64,000 nt of DNA from Lotus japonicus (GCF_012489685.1 NC_080045.1:66114722-66178721); one strand, 5' to 3'. Counted from the stretch's first letter, positions 11,583 through 22,147 are shown. Translations and numbers: made by a program. The notes: generated by a model not told the origin, from the sequence alone.

Positions 11583-12410
11583 CTAGAGAAACAGATTCTT
11601 GAAATCACCATTTGCTAGTTGGCATAGCTGATTGTAAGCATTGGTATCTACAAAATAAGGGTGAATCAAAACCAACATAAGTACGTAGCATCAGACCAAT
11701 TGAAATTTGAAATACCAACCAAGTAGAGCACATTTTAATTTTAATTGTATTTATTTTTACCAGATTTCAAAAGCTTTAGAGGCTTGATCATTCAAGAACT
11801 TTAAAGGATTATTCCATGAATCTAATTTGGAATTCAGAATGCATTTGGATAACAGCTTAATAAGCACTTATGAAAATAAATGCTTATTGCATAACACTTG
11901 CAATAAGGTCAAAATAACTTGGTTAAGCATAAGTGCTTATTCATAAGCTTACCCAAACATCTTCATAAATGTTTATGCTGTAATGTTAACTCAAATTACC
12001 TATTCCAAACACAAGCTTAAAATGTTGCAACTTGCAACTAAACATTTACTTCACGTGAATCATTTGTTACTTCAGGAAAAAAGAAGTAAATCTATTGACT
12101 GACAATGAGCAGAAAAATTATAAATAAACATTGTAATGGTTCATCATATCATACCAAATGTGTTGCCAAAGTCAGTCCATATTTCAGCAGCAATAGAGTC
12201 ATTACTTTCAGCAATACCAATAACCTCAATATAATTCATGAGAGGAACTTGTGGCAGCCCCTTTATGGTTAGCTGAGAATCATCAGTGGATTTTGTGGTG
12301 GTAACCTCACCATCAGTGCCATTCACCTGAACCACAGTTCGAACTTTCTTTCCAACAAAATTGGGAAGAGCCTCAGCATTCACAAATGCAGCAGGGTTTG
12401 AAGTGTCCAT
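11583..12410 (-). CDS. RPA3: Replication protein A 14-kDa subunit (RPA3)
   Basis: Two coding exons, 12410-12155 and 11647-11583, splice to 321 nt, 106 residues. The protein starts MDTSNPAAFVNAEALP, shows the single OB-fold pattern (FVGKKVRTVVQV, GLPQVPLMNYIEVIGIA, IAAEIWTDFGNTFD) and ends NAYNQLCQLANGDFKNLFL, typical of plant RPA3. RPA3 is the smallest subunit of the trimeric single-strand DNA binding complex used in replication, recombination and repair. A 5' UTR intron is likely, because a TGTTTCAG acceptor lies three bases before the ATG and a donor-like AAG|GTTTCT lies near 12811. Upstream DNA carries E2F sites. Confidence 0.93.
11838..11958. repeat. MITE-like repeat in RPA3 intron
   Basis: Starts with GCATTTGGATAACAGC and ends in AAGCTTACCCAAACATC, with AATAAGCACTTATG and its complement inside. 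A short member of the family also seen in the hemerythrin-fusion and TBCD introns. Confidence 0.5.
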
Positions 12411-12955
12411 GATCTGAAACAAGAAGAGACATGCAACTAAATGTAAAAAAGAATCAAACTTTTTGAGTCTACCTTAAATAACAGACATTTCTGCTTAATG
12501 GGTCACCAATAACAATTGAACATATCACAAATCTGAAAATTCCAGTTCAAAACTTTAAACTCATACCATATTAGAGTAAACAAAACATTGAGCATGATTA
12601 TAGGGGGCATAAAAATGAAGAAATGAGCGATGTCAGTGACACATACTAAGTCTGTGAGGAATTTCAACAAACACTATGAGTGCATGGAAAAACGAAATCA
12701 GACCATTGTGTGGAGAAAATCCCCTTAAGCAAAAGAAATGACAGTAAATCATACAATGAAACAAATCTCAAAGGAAGGAATTGAATGGCAGAGAGAGGGA
12801 GGGAGGAAGAAACCTTAGTTTGTTGTTTTCCCTTTGCGATTGCGTGGTTTGAATGAATGTGAATGAGTGTTTGAGGAACAGGTAATGCTACAGAGTGATT
12901 TGTATTGAAGGAGAGGACTGAGGAGAGGGAGTGAGAGAGGCGGAAAAGAAATAAA

Positions 12956-12994
12956 GCGGGAATTGGTCAATGAATTTTGGTCTTTGGCGGGAAA
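12956..12994 (-). promoter_or_regulatory. Paired E2F sites upstream of RPA3
   Basis: TTTGGCGGGAAA at 12983-12994 matches the canonical E2F/DP consensus. GCGGGAAT at 12956-12963 is a second core match, and GGCGGAAAA at 12939-12947 is weaker. They lie at or just upstream of the probable transcription start of RPA3. This fits E2F control of an S-phase gene. Confidence 0.65.
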
Positions 12995-13148
12995 CAAGTA
13001 TTGCTCAGTTCATTCATTTTCCTAAATGGGTCGGATTGAGTTATCTAGTCAGTAGCTTTAAGCACGTAAGTGTTGAGTGTATTGAAATCATTTGGTAATA
13101 ACTACTATGTTTTGTAAAGGTAGTTTGACCTGATTTTTGGGCACTTAA

Positions 13149-13165
13149 CCGGATCCTTATAAGTT
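13149..13165. repeat. Left target-site duplication of the LINE (17 bp)
   Basis: CCGGATCCTTATAAGTT here is identical to 16922-16938. It borders the poly-T (poly-A of the minus-strand element). Confidence 0.95.
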
Positions 13166-16100
13166 TTTTTTTTTTTGAAGACAAAAGTAACCAAATATAT
13201 TCAAATCAATGAGAATCTACATCAGGAGAATCAGCAGCTAAGCTAAGTAAAATATCCACAGGTGGGTTATCCCACCAAGTACAATCTTTATATGTAAAAC
13301 TATTTGCTGCTAAAGTATGGACCACTCTATTAGTGCCTCGAGGTTCAAACATAAACTGAAAAAAAGAAAAATTCCTGGCTAAACCCAAACAATCTTGTAA
13401 CAACACAAACAGTGCAGGGAAACTCTGAGGCTCTGCATACGCATCCACCAGCTGCTTGCAATCTGAGGAGAAAATCACATCATCCAACCCCCAATCCACT
13501 ACCAAATTCAAACTCCACCTGAGACACAAAGCTTCAGCCAATAAAGGGTCCATCCTATAAGGGACATAATGAGCCGCAGAAGCCTGAAACTTGCCCCTTT
13601 CATCTCTTATCACCAGACCAAAACCAGTCCCTTCCTTCCCAGCCCACCCAGCATCAATATTCACTTTCAGTTTGCCCACCACAGGGGGAACCCACACAGA
13701 AGAAACCTGCCTACTCCCTGCAGTAGCAGCAGGAACTTGATGCTGCAACCATTCATTCCACAAAACCACAGCCATCTCAATAGTACCCACCCGATCTGGC
13801 TTAGCTTTATTAAACAAGCAATTATTCCGAGTCTTCCAAATGCTCCATAGCAGCATAACAAACAGTTCAAAATCCTCCGCTGGCAAAGCATTCCTTAGCA
13901 TGTTCACCCAATCACCCACACCACTACTGAAGCCACCCGATCTTAGAGCTAGAGGAGAAGAGAACCAGACCAATCTTGACCAACCACAAGATAAGAAGAT
14001 ATGAGAAGAAGATTCATCCACACATTCCCCACACAACTGACAGAAAGGATCCAAAAACACCTTCCTCCTCTTGAGACTATCTTGACAAGGCAAGGCATTA
14101 TTTACTAATCTGAACAAGAAATGTTGAACCTTTCTAGGCACCCTTAGCTTCCAAATGTACTTACTCCCCGAAAAACCCTTAGAAGAAGAAGCTTCTTCTG
14201 CCATATGAATCTGGATCAATCTAGAATATGCAGACCTCACAGAAAAAGAACCATGTCTAGTATAGTTCCAGATCAGCTTATCCTCACTTGGAACCCAAGG
14301 TAGAGGAATCCTCTGAACTAGAGCAGCCTCACTCTCATGAAGAACTCTGCCCAACAGATCCCTCTTCCACAACCTTGTGTCAGGGTCAATAAACTCCTCC
14401 ACACTAACATTCTCAGGAACATCCTTAACAGGACTTAGAATCCTACCCGACCCAGGTCCAGGAAGCCAAGCATCATGCCAAAAAGCAACTGATCGTCCAT
14501 TCCCCACCCTCCACCTTGAACCATCCTTCACCACATGCCTAACTGCACAAATGCTTCTCCAAGAGAAACTTGGCCTGAAACCAACATTAGCATCCATGAG
14601 AGAGCATCGTGGAAAATAGCGAGCTTTGAGGCACTTGAACATAAGAGAATCCTCCCTCTGAAGTAACCTCCACACTTGCTTAGCTAACAAAGCTTCATTA
14701 AACCTCTTGAGATCCCTAAAACTCAAACCCCCACAATACTTAGGCCTGCACAGATATGACCACCTCATCCAATGGATTTTCCTCTCCTCTTTTTGCTGAC
14801 CCCACCAAAAATTAGCCATAAGAGCTTCCATAGCATCACACACACCACTAGGCATCCGGAAACAGCTCATAATGTAAATGGGTATCGCTTGAGCTATAGA
14901 CTTTAGCAACGTTTCCTTACCGGCTCTAGACAGTGACTTCTCCTTCCACCCTTTCAATTTTTTTGCCACCCTCTCCTGCACATTCAAGAACACCCGCTTC
15001 TTAGATCTACCAAGAATCGTGGGCAACCCGAGATATTTGTCATGAGTCTCGACAGCCTTCACCCTCATCCTGTTCCGGATCTGTATTCTAACACATTCCT
15101 GCACATTTTGGCTAAACGACAACTCAGTTTTTTCAAAATTCACCCTCTGCCCCGATGCCTCTTCATACCTCTTGATAACAGCTAAAATACAATCAGCTTC
15201 CACTGTATTTGCTCTCATAAACAGCAAGCTATCATCGGCGAAGAATAAATGGGAAATAGCGGGAGCCCCCCTTGCAATTTTAAAACCATGAAGCTTAGAC
15301 AAAGTAACTTGCTCCTCAATCAGCCCAGCAAACACCTCAGCACACAAGATGAAAAGATAAGGAGACAAGGGATCCCCTTGTCTCAACCCCCTCTTTGGAA
15401 AAAACCAATCTCTTGGCTTTCCATTTAGCAAAATAGCATATCTCACAGAACTTGTGCACCTAAGAATGAGAGCCACCACATGTGTAGGGAACCCCATAGA
15501 AATCAGAACATGCCTTAGAAACTCCCACTCAATTCGATCGTACGCTTTTGACATATCCAACTTTAAGGCCATCCACCCTTTCTTCCCACCCACCCTCTTC
15601 TTCATGGCATGAAAAACTTCCATCCCAATAAGTGCATTATCGGTAATTAACCGACCCGGCACAAAAGCGCTTTGGGATTCCCCCACCAACTTAGGTAAGA
15701 TAACTTTCATCCTATTAGCTATGCACTTAGTAATTATCTTCATAAGAACATTGCACAAACTAATAGGACGCAAGTCCTTAGGGGATTGAGGCTTATTCAC
15801 CTTAGGAATCAAACAAATGAAAGTCTCATTCAACTCTGAGATTTCCCTCCCATTATTCAGAATTTCCAGCACATAACTTGTTATATTCCCTCCAACCAGT
15901 CCCCAATAGTGCTGATAAAACAATGCTGGGAGCCCATCAGGCCCTGGTGATTTCAGCGGATGCATATGATCAATGGCCTCTTTGACCTCCTCTTTGCTAA
16001 AAGGAACTCCCATAAAATCCATCATTTCCCTAGACAGCTTATGTCTGACTCTGGTTGAAGTATCCTGAACATCTTGAAGCTCAGAAGAAGAAAAAACCTG

Positions 16101-16921
16101 CTCAAAATGTTGCTGAACAATTCCAGCCACTGCCCTGTCCCCAAAAACCCAATCACCATTCTCATTCATAATCTTTTTGATCCTATTATGAGTCTGCCTC
16201 TGAGAAGCCTTTTTGTGAAAAAATGAGGTATTTTTATCCCCATCTTTCAGCCAAACTGCCCGTGAACGCTGCCTCCAATACAATTCTTCCTTCTGTAAAA
16301 GATCATTAAACTCACCCTGTGCAACCCTCCTCTTTGCAACATTCTCATGAGTGGCACTCATCTTCTCCAATCTACCTACCTCCTTCTCCTTTATCTCAAT
16401 CTGCTTCCTCAGACTACCCTGCTTTTTCCCAAAGAAAGTCAAAGCTTCTTGAATAGCTTTAACTCTCTCCAGGCAATCTGCCCCAGGTCTGAACCAAGAA
16501 TCATGCACCACCTGGTCACAACCATCAGTCTTTATCCAAGATTCCTCAAACCTGAACACCCTCTCACTCTTCTCACCTAATTCACCAGCCTCCACCACAT
16601 TAAGCACAGACACAGCCAGAGCAATATGGTCTGAACCATACCTTCCCAAATGAAATACAGAAGCTGATAAAGAAGACTCCAAGAAATCCTTATTTACCAA
16701 GCACCTGTCCAGCCTTTCCCTCACATTATGTTCCCCCTCTCTACCATTATCCCAAGTAAAAGGAAAACCAGAAAACCCCACATCAGCTAGGCCACACTCC
16801 TCCAACCCTTTCCTGAACATTTCCATATGTGCAAGATTACCAGACCTGCCCCCAGATTTCTCATTCAGCTCACAAATGAGGTTAAAATCACCCACACACA
16901 ACCATTTACCTTGATACTCTT
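13166..16921 (-). mobile_element. 5'-truncated L1-type LINE retrotransposon
   Basis: The element lies on the minus strand. Its 3' end is the T run at 13164-13176 (a poly-A tail) and its 5' end is at 16921. A perfect 17-bp duplication flanks it, as expected of target-primed reverse transcription. The 5' truncation falls inside the endonuclease domain, so ORF1 and the start of ORF2 are missing. The remaining frame has no internal stop across 3.7 kb, so the insertion is probably recent. Confidence 0.95.
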
Positions 16922-16958
16922 CCGGATCCTTATAAGTTATAATCACAAAACAAACCAA
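13206..16958 (-). CDS. LINE ORF2 polyprotein, truncated: endonuclease/RT/RNase H
   Basis: This is a 1250-codon open frame. Residues 1 to about 12 come from host flank and target duplication, not from the element. Next is the C-terminal part of an exonuclease/endonuclease/phosphatase domain (VGDFNLI; YGSDHIALAV at about 108-117). The reverse transcriptase spans about 320-620, with LKLDMSKAYDRIEW, GLRQGDPLSPYLF and the catalytic FADDSLLF (Asp575-Asp576). A zinc-binding RT-associated region with CQLCGE-type cysteines follows at about 930-1020. A C-terminal RNase H-like domain starts at NIDAGWAG (about 1100). Without the N-terminal half of the endonuclease it should not be able to mobilise itself. 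It overlaps no host gene. Confidence 0.93.
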   Translation of the reverse strand: MVCFVIITYKDPEEYQGKWLCVGDFNLICELNEKSGGRSGNLAHMEMFRKGLEECGLADVGFSGFPFTWDNGREGEHNVRERLDRCLVNKDFLESSLSASVFHLGRYGSDHIALAVSVLNVVEAGELGEKSERVFRFEESWIKTDGCDQVVHDSWFRPGADCLERVKAIQEALTFFGKKQGSLRKQIEIKEKEVGRLEKMSATHENVAKRRVAQGEFNDLLQKEELYWRQRSRAVWLKDGDKNTSFFHKKASQRQTHNRIKKIMNENGDWVFGDRAVAGIVQQHFEQVFSSSELQDVQDTSTRVRHKLSREMMDFMGVPFSKEEVKEAIDHMHPLKSPGPDGLPALFYQHYWGLVGGNITSYVLEILNNGREISELNETFICLIPKVNKPQSPKDLRPISLCNVLMKIITKCIANRMKVILPKLVGESQSAFVPGRLITDNALIGMEVFHAMKKRVGGKKGWMALKLDMSKAYDRIEWEFLRHVLISMGFPTHVVALILRCTSSVRYAILLNGKPRDWFFPKRGLRQGDPLSPYLFILCAEVFAGLIEEQVTLSKLHGFKIARGAPAISHLFFADDSLLFMRANTVEADCILAVIKRYEEASGQRVNFEKTELSFSQNVQECVRIQIRNRMRVKAVETHDKYLGLPTILGRSKKRVFLNVQERVAKKLKGWKEKSLSRAGKETLLKSIAQAIPIYIMSCFRMPSGVCDAMEALMANFWWGQQKEERKIHWMRWSYLCRPKYCGGLSFRDLKRFNEALLAKQVWRLLQREDSLMFKCLKARYFPRCSLMDANVGFRPSFSWRSICAVRHVVKDGSRWRVGNGRSVAFWHDAWLPGPGSGRILSPVKDVPENVSVEEFIDPDTRLWKRDLLGRVLHESEAALVQRIPLPWVPSEDKLIWNYTRHGSFSVRSAYSRLIQIHMAEEASSSKGFSGSKYIWKLRVPRKVQHFLFRLVNNALPCQDSLKRRKVFLDPFCQLCGECVDESSSHIFLSCGWSRLVWFSSPLALRSGGFSSGVGDWVNMLRNALPAEDFELFVMLLWSIWKTRNNCLFNKAKPDRVGTIEMAVVLWNEWLQHQVPAATAGSRQVSSVWVPPVVGKLKVNIDAGWAGKEGTGFGLVIRDERGKFQASAAHYVPYRMDPLLAEALCLRWSLNLVVDWGLDDVIFSSDCKQLVDAYAEPQSFPALFVLLQDCLGLARNFSFFQFMFEPRGTNRVVHTLAANSFTYKDCTWWDNPPVDILLSLAADSPDVDSH
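16922..16938. repeat. Right target-site duplication of the LINE (17 bp)
   Basis: Identical to 13149-13165. It marks the 5' end of the inserted element. Confidence 0.95.
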
Positions 16959-17189
16959 GAATATATTAGTAGTCTTAAAATATAACTTTATTATATGTAT
17001 GCATATGATAATTAAATCTTTAAAATATTAATTCACACGTGATGTGAATATATTTAAAATGTTAAAAGAATTTGATTCGAAAAATCAACTATATGTTACC
17101 ATGTGAGATATAAAAGAGACTGCATCACATTTTTAGAGATTGTGTGTGTGGAGTAGAAGAGTTTGGTATTTATCAATGTTGGACATGAA

Positions 17190-17600
17190 TTTTTGAAATT
17201 CTTGCCAAAGCTCAAACTGAAAATGCTGAACATGTTTGTGCGATATGCTATCATATATGGAGAGCTCCAAATCTCTTTTGCTTTGAGGGTAAGACTTTTG
17301 ACACATTTACCACTGCCTCATCTGCCTCCAAGAAGTTGTGTGAGTATCAACAACTTACACTTGGATTTTGCTCAGATTTCGCAGGTGATGCACCAGCTCC
17401 CAAAGCATGTTTGGCATCCTCCACCATCCAACTTCCTTAAACTCAACGTCGACGTCAACGTGTGATGAGAAAGTAGTGGTTGTTGCAGTTTCAAGTGATT
17501 GAGTGGACTTAGGGATGGATTTCCCTGAAGCTACGAGAATAAAGAAAAGTTTGAAGTTTGCTATTGAGAAATGTTTCTCACTGTACACGCAACAACAATA
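17190..17600 (+). pseudogene. Decayed retroelement RNase H-domain fragment
   Basis: The plus-strand reading PKHVWHPPPSNFLKLNVDVNV resembles the linker and first strand of plant LINE-type RNase H domains (W-x-PP-x(3)-LKLNVD). It is followed by a stop and a frame-broken KVVVVAVSS-like stretch. No intact frame remains. Confidence 0.45.
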
Positions 17601-17927
17601 AAAATCAGCAACCTTTCAATAGGGTAAATGTTAAAAATGAATTCCATTAGTGAAATCATTTGGCAGCAACAACTTGGAAACTCTCAAGTTTGAATCATTG
17701 ATTTCTCAGTGATATAGAACTGGTAAACCAGGCATAGGTTTTGGTTTCTTTCTATGGGAGGATGCAAAGCTTCAACGTCATTTGTTTTCCTCCTCTTTTA
17801 ATCCCAGATGTTGTTGAGATAACATAAATATGAAAGAGTGAGCATGGATGAGAGTGAGGAGGCTAACAAAACTCAAAGTTGTAGGGAGCCAAAGCTGCTT
17901 AAGTAATGTGTCTATGCAACTCACCAA

Positions 17928-17978
17928 GTCCCACATTGGTTATTCAGCAAGTAGGAGTAAACTGTTTGTGCTATATAA
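17928..17978 (+). promoter_or_regulatory. U-snRNA promoter (USE + TATA), U5 copy A
   Basis: GTCCCACATTG at 17928-17938 matches the plant upstream sequence element RTCCCACATCG with one change. TATATAA starts at 17972, exactly 33 nt after the USE. That longer spacing is the RNA polymerase II class; U6-type Pol III promoters are about 10 nt shorter. Confidence 0.9.
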
Positions 17979-18000
17979 GATGGATGAGTTTCATTGTGTA

Positions 18001-18127
18001 AATAACGGAGCTGTGAGTTATGCACAGAGCGAACTATTCTTTCGCCTTTTACTAAAGAATACCGTGTGCATGTCTCATTAAGCAGCATATGCCTATTTTT
18101 GGAAGGGTTCTCCTTATGGAGGACTCT
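18001..18127 (+). ncRNA. U5: U5 spliceosomal snRNA, copy A
   Basis: The conserved U5 loop I is present (CTTTCGCCTTTTACTAAAG at 18040-18058), closed by ATTCTTT/AAAGAAT and an outer helix TGCACA/TGTGCA. An Sm site ATTTTTGG lies at 18095-18102, followed by a terminal hairpin GGGTTCTCC-TTAT-GGAGGACTC. A plant 3'-box-like CAATATTAGTTCAT follows. U5 aligns exon ends in the spliceosome. The 5' end is set from the distance to the TATA box and may be off by a few bases. Of the three good copies this has the best Sm site and hairpin, so it is the most likely to be functional. Confidence 0.88.
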
Positions 18128-18139
18128 GCAATATTAGTT

Positions 18140-19236
18140 CATATTTTCAGTTCTCTATCTCCCTAATTAGTTGCATCCACTTTTGATGTAACTGATGTGG
18201 GAATGGAGAAGCAAAAAATTTCTCTGATTCAGCGACCTTAGATAGGAGGGAGTTCTTATGCTAATAACAGCTGCTTATAAAATCTGCGCACTGGTTGATT
18301 ATTTTTAAGCAATGTTTAATTGTTTCTCTATCATTCATTCAACAGATTGTTAGTTAACTTATGGATATGATTTATTGTTAGATCATAACCCTTCTCCGTT
18401 TGCTGCGCATCAAGTCTGAATCATTGATTTCTCAGTAAAATAGAACTGGTAAAGGTTTTGGTCTCTTCCTTGGGAGGAAGCAAAGATGTTGAGCTAAAAT
18501 AGGTGAATGAGAGAAAGTTAGCATGAATGAGAGATAGGGGGCAAACAAAACTCTTGAAGTCCCACATTGGTTCCTTTGTACATAGCAGTAATCTGTTTGT
18601 CCTATAAGAGGGAAGAGGTACCATTTACAAACCTACGAGATTATTTCTCGTTTAAGCAAGTTCGAGTCTTTGAAAGGGTTAAAGAGACGGACATGTGTAT
18701 GAGAAGTGATTATAAGAATATCACTTCTCACCCACTTCCCTAAACTTGCAAACAAAGAGAACCATACAATATGAGTTAAAATTTAATGGAATTTTAAAAG
18801 TCAAATATGATTCATTATATCTTTTCTTTGGGCAATTTTAATGAAGGGATATAATATATTTTAAATTATCCAGTTTAGCTTTGTGTTCCAAATTATAAAC
18901 AGAAAACAAATTACTATGGACAGTCATCAACAACCACCTAGAGATATAGAATGAATAACATAAGATTTTCGAAATGTTTGTAACAAAGTCTGTCAGGTAA
19001 TGCACTTTATTGGATAACCATGATACATTGAGAGACCTAAATGAGCTAAATGTATATCAAGAAGTGATCATAACCATTATCAGACTTCTGAAAGTAGTAA
19101 AACAAAACTTTATTTAGTTTATGGACTTATTTGCTTAGATAATACGTCGATATTAAGGAATTCTAACTTTACACCACTACAGTTAAATATGTGGTGTAAT
19201 CATGCACCATATATCTGCAAAATTACAATTTTTTAG
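18140..19236. other. Spacer with relic snRNA module
   Basis: AT-rich DNA containing the degenerate promoter module D (listed separately) and the 3' flank of the first P450. No protein gene is seen. Confidence 0.5.
18559..18608 (+). promoter_or_regulatory. snRNA promoter module D, body degenerate
   Basis: USE GTCCCACATTG at 18559-18569 and TATAAG at 18603, again 33 nt apart. The downstream sequence (GAGATTATTTCTCGTTTAAGC) is at best a heavily decayed U5. No loop I or Sm site is preserved. Confidence 0.65.
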
Positions 19237-21044
19237 CTAGAGATGTTGTCTACGAGTGATGGGAATCAAGCAGAGGTCATTTACTTTACTTAGAGTTAAC
19301 CCAAATGACTCAGTCATGTCGATTTCTTCATTCTTCATTCCATTGGGAAGCTTCCAATCAAAGTGGTAAAGTAATTTGGCGAGTGGCAGCTCTATGTTGG
19401 GTAAGGCAAATGCAATGCCTGGACATATCCTCCTTCCAGCACCAAATGGGAGATATTCAAAGTTTGTGCCTCTGAAATCAATTTGGCTATTGAGAAACCT
19501 CCCAGGTTTAAATGTCTCAGCTTCATCCCAATACTTGGGATCCCTTCCAATTGCCCACACATTGATATTGACCCTGCTCTTAGCTGGTACCTCATACCCA
19601 TTGATTTCACATCTCTCTCTACATTCTCTTGGAACTAAAAATGGTAAGGGTGGGTGGAGCCTCATGGTTTCTTTGATGACACACTTTAAGTATATCAATT
19701 GGTGCATCTCTGTTTCATCCACATCCCCCTTGGTATCAAACACCCTTCTTACTTCAGCTTGTGCTTCTTCCATCACCTTTGGATTCCTTACCATTTCTGA
19801 CATCACCCAAAGCACAACCTCTGAAATTGTTTCTCCACCGGCAGCGAACATGTCCTGCAAATAGGTTAGTAATATCTATTATCTAAATAGGCATGCATTT
19901 GTCTTTCACTTAGCCAATAACATGAAGTTCTTTGATTTCCCTTAAAAAATCTATCCAAGAACATAACAATTTGATTCGTTTTCGGTTATATAAGAAAAGG
20001 CAAACCTAGTGCTACAAAGCTCTCACTATGCAATTTCACATGACAACAAACTTACCATGACAACAAACTTACCGTTGCGCCAAGAGAAAAAAAAAAGATG
20101 TTTGAATTAATATATTTTACATTTTATAGACTAACCTGAATGACTGCTTTAAGATTGTCATCAGTCAAAGCATATTGATCCGGTTCCTGCTGCTCCTTTT
20201 GAAGCCTAAGAAGAACATCAACTAGATCTTCACTCCCTTCAGCTTCCCTGAGCCTGCTGCTACTCATTTCATTTCTGTGATCATCAATGACGTCTTGCAA
20301 TATCCTATCAACCTCTCTGTGCATTTTTTCCATTTTGACCTTATCCTTACTCATCCCTTGAAGCACTCCTAAAGAAGGATAGAGATCAGCAACACAAAAA
20401 CCTCCCATCAGACTCAATTGCTCCTCAATAGCTGATTTGAACACTTGATGTCTGTTTTTCTTCCCGAAAGCTACGCGCGCTACTATCCCATATGTCAGTG
20501 AGAAAATCTTCTCACTGAGATTAACAACTGATCCTTCATCACTAGCGGATATTGCTTTAACAATTTCTGACACCTCTTCTTCTCTTATGGATCGGAAGGA
20601 TTGTACACGCTTTGCGCTTAACATCTCCATAGTGCATATCTTTCGTAGCTGCCTCCAGTATTCTCCATATGGAGCCGAAGCTATGCCTGTGGCATTGTAA
20701 GAACATATTGTGGATAAAAGGGGGTTTGTCCTGTCACAAAAGTTAAGATCATGTGTTTTCATAACCAGTTCTGCAATTTCTGGTGAAGTGACAATGATGT
20801 GGGATACCTCTCCTAGTTTGAGGTGCATTAAGGGTCCATAATTGCTTGCCAAATTTCTGAAGCTGTGATGCGGCATCGAGCCTCCAATCTGGTGTAAGTT
20901 TCCTATGAGAGGCAGTGTCCATGGTCCTGGTGGTAAATTGGTGTTGGAGCTGCTAGAAGTTGATCTTTTAAGCAACTTGAATAAGATGATGAGAAAGAGA
21001 ATGAAGGAAATGGAGGAAATAGAGAAAGGGTGGTTAAGCTCCAT
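19237..21044 (-). CDS. Cytochrome P450, CYP71D-type, copy A
   Basis: Two exons, 21044-20136 and 19854-19237, with one phase-0 intron at the usual CYP71 position; 508 residues. An N-terminal anchor (residues 11-25) and proline-rich hinge LPPGP (37-41) point to the ER membrane. The I-helix motif is AAGGETIS (307-314), ExxR is KETMR (364-368) and the heme-binding loop is FGAGRRICPG with Cys447. Two motif positions are unusual: Ile313 replaces the expected Thr/Ser, and FKPGRF (418-423) has Gly421 where PERF has Glu. The ExxR-PERF triad is therefore altered. CYP71D enzymes oxidise specialised metabolites such as terpenoids and flavonoids; the substrate cannot be predicted here. The frame is intact. 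Copy B at 23471-25364 is its duplicate. Confidence 0.9.
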
Positions 21045-21900
21045 GGTGGTAACTCTAATATCTAATTAAGGATAGATTGGATCCTCTGCACTTTCAGGAA
21101 AATGTAGATGGTTTTTAAAGACAAATTTTTCTCTTGTTGGAAAGGGAAAAGACAAAACATTGTCAACCATAAACTAAACAAATATAGAAGATAATTCAGT
21201 GCAGAATAAATTCCTTGTCAAACAACCAATTTCAGTTTTCAACTATATAATGTAATGCATGTCCATGTGTTTGATAAGGACAAGCGTTGAAGTTAGATAC
21301 ATGGTGACACACACATATTACACTTCTGTGTAGCTTCAACGTGTTAGAATTGATTTTAGGAAAAATATAAATGAACCCTTCTTGTCTTTGACACTCATCA
21401 TGTCTCTTATTCTCAATTTCTTCTCTCTGTCTGGGGTTAATAATATCCTGTTCTTTCAGGCACTACCTCCTTCAACTAAAGACAGCAACGTCCATGTCAA
21501 ACAAGCAATTTTCAGTTTTCAACTATGTACAATTTCAATATGTTTTACTGTTCATATTTTATAAAGTAATTCAAGGAAATGTGTGGGAGTGATTACAATT
21601 TCAACATGTAAATCTTCCTAATTCTCACTGTAAACAACAACAATAAAAATCAGAAACCTATAAGTGGGATTACTGTTAAAAATGAATTCTATCAGTGATT
21701 AAAGAGGAATTCAACTGAAATCATTTAGCAGCAACAACTTGTAAACCAGGCATAGGTTTTGGTTTCTTTCTATGGGAGGATGCAAAGCTTCAACGTCATT
21801 TGTTTTCCTCCTCTTTTAATCCCAGATGTTGTTGAGATAACATAAATATGAAAGAGTGAGCATGGATGAGAGTGAGGAGGCTAACAAAACTCAGAGTTGT
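21045..21900. other. P450 promoter and duplicated snRNA 5' flank
   Basis: The first part is the promoter of P450 copy A and resembles that of copy B. From about 21720 it becomes the duplicated flank of U5 copy B. No protein gene is seen. Confidence 0.5.
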
Positions 21901-21945
21901 AGGGAGCCAAAGCTGCTTAAGTAATGTGTCTATGCAACTCACCAA

Positions 21946-21998
21946 GTCCCACATTGGTTATTCAGCAAGTAGGAGTAAACTGTTTGTGCTATATATAA
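21946..21998 (+). promoter_or_regulatory. U-snRNA promoter (USE + TATA), U5 copy B
   Basis: USE GTCCCACATTG at 21946-21956, then a TATATATAA run starting at 21990, 33 nt downstream. The TATA box has one more TA than in copies A and C. Confidence 0.88.
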
Positions 21999-22020
21999 GA
22001 TGGATGAGTTTCATTGTGTA

Positions 22021-22147
22021 AATAACGGAGCTGTGAGTTATGCACAGAGCGAACTATTCTTTCGCCTTTTACTAAAGAATACCGTGTGCATGTCTCTATA
22101 AGCAGCATACGCCAATTTTTTCAAGGGTTCCCTTGGGGAGGACTCTG
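22021..22147 (+). ncRNA. U5: U5 snRNA copy B, Sm site degenerate
   Basis: The 5' stem-loop I is identical to copy A, including CTTTCGCCTTTTACT. The Sm region is changed to AATTTTTTCA, so the G that normally ends the Sm heptad is missing. The terminal hairpin has shifted to GGGTTCCCTTGGGGAGGACTC. Sm-ring assembly is likely to be weak or absent, so this is probably a recent pseudogene or a poorly assembled variant. Confidence 0.75.

Noticed and set aside
17928..17978. U6/Pol III-type snRNA promoter
   Set aside because: The USE-TATA spacing is 33 nt (Pol II class) and the RNA body is U5, not U6; no terminating T run follows.
19376..19864. Plus-strand frame opposite P450 exon 2 (also 23610-23936)
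   Set aside because: The complement encodes the heme-binding exon; the plus frame has no recognisable protein.
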